From Lactobacillus sp. ESL0791 (GTDB taxonomy: Bacteria; Bacillota; Bacilli; Lactobacillales; Lactobacillaceae), in the NCBI RefSeq assembly GCF_029433255.1, contig NZ_JAQTHU010000001.1, positions 434,001-498,000 on the forward strand: DNA of 64,000 nt, given 5' to 3'. Position numbers and translations under genes: made by a program. This document shows positions 63,861 to 64,000 of the stretch, piece after piece. The notes under the pieces are model-generated. The model was not told the origin of the DNA. It was given only the letters and a program-made list of their open reading frames with translations, and did not search any database. The number at the start of each line of letters is the position of its first letter. The first letter of the stretch is position 1.

Positions 63861-64000
63861 ATGGATATGGATTTATCAAAACTGTTTGATGCTAAAATTA
63901 TTGACCTGAATATGAATGTCAGCACTAAAAAAGATGCGATAAAACATTTAACAGATCTTTTATTCGATGCAGGATATGTTAATGATAAACAGGACTATAT
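63861..64000 (+). CDS. PTS enzyme IIA, fructose family (partial, runs off the window)
   Basis: The first 46 codons read MDMDLSKLFDAKIIDLNMNV and STKKDAIKHLTDLLFDAGYV, the usual beginning of a fructose/mannitol-type IIA (compare the FruA N-terminus). GGAGG lies 10 bases before the ATG. The phospho-His region is beyond the window. It would complete the PTS that starts at 61410. Confidence 0.85.
   Translation, partial: MDMDLSKLFDAKIIDLNMNVSTKKDAIKHLTDLLFDAGYVNDKQDY

Overview
The window comes from a low-GC lactic acid bacterium, most likely an S-layer-forming Lactobacillus of the L. acidophilus / L. crispatus / L. delbrueckii group. This rests on the rRNA sequences, ManLMNO and fruRKA loci of Lactobacillus type, a SLAP-domain amidase, L-lactate oxidase, a T-box leader, CcpA-type cre sites and short Gram-positive ribosome binding sites. 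The species cannot be fixed from sequence reading alone.

Layout: 1-4666 is the 3' part of an rRNA operon (partial 16S, 23S, 5S, tRNA-Asn, terminator). 4726-7966 is the mannose/glucose PTS operon manLMNO. 7966-10102 holds an amino acid permease and a GNAT acetyltransferase. 10330-17826 is a redox block: a zinc aryl-alcohol-type dehydrogenase, two paralogous FAD proteins with C-terminal FMN-binding domains, a third FAD reductase and its divergent LysR regulator. galE, a nitroreductase, tRNA-Thr, a BspA-like surface protein and an MFS permease follow. 23015-24355 carries two tandem, diverged copies of a type I holin-like toxin module. 24251-28082 is fruRKA with a six-fold 10-bp operator array. 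28009-30590 is accessory DNA: two antitoxins without a toxin between duplicated copies of the fruA end, small membrane ORFs and a decayed IS4-type transposase.

30656-34965 is a DeoC-like aldolase, a GntR regulator and a complete four-gene mannose-family PTS for an unknown sugar. 35015-39430 is a Zur regulon: zur, a divergent zinc ABC transporter, and a zinc-dependent Atl-type amidase inside that operon. 39429-40155 (minus strand) is a complete type III toxin-antitoxin locus: promoter, two 40-bp RNA repeats that can fold as H-type pseudoknots, a terminator and a ToxN/TenpN-like toxin gene. This is the most striking system in the window. Then come L-lactate oxidase, a T-box-controlled amino acid ABC transporter with an M20 peptidase, pepF, an LCP protein, an AAA ATPase with a repeat-rich leader, a secreted protein, an ABC-F ATPase and an unidentified structured RNA (about 52905-53086).

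53263-64000 is a hexuronate island: an FCD-type GntR regulator, uxuA and uxuB on the minus strand, and divergently uxaE, uxaC, a fructose-type PTS (IIB, IIC, partial IIA) and a class II aldolase. UxaC, UxaE, UxuB and UxuA together take galacturonate (or glucuronate) to 2-keto-3-deoxygluconate. Both divergent promoters carry the same 15-bp operator sequence. KDG kinase and KDPG aldolase are not in the window.
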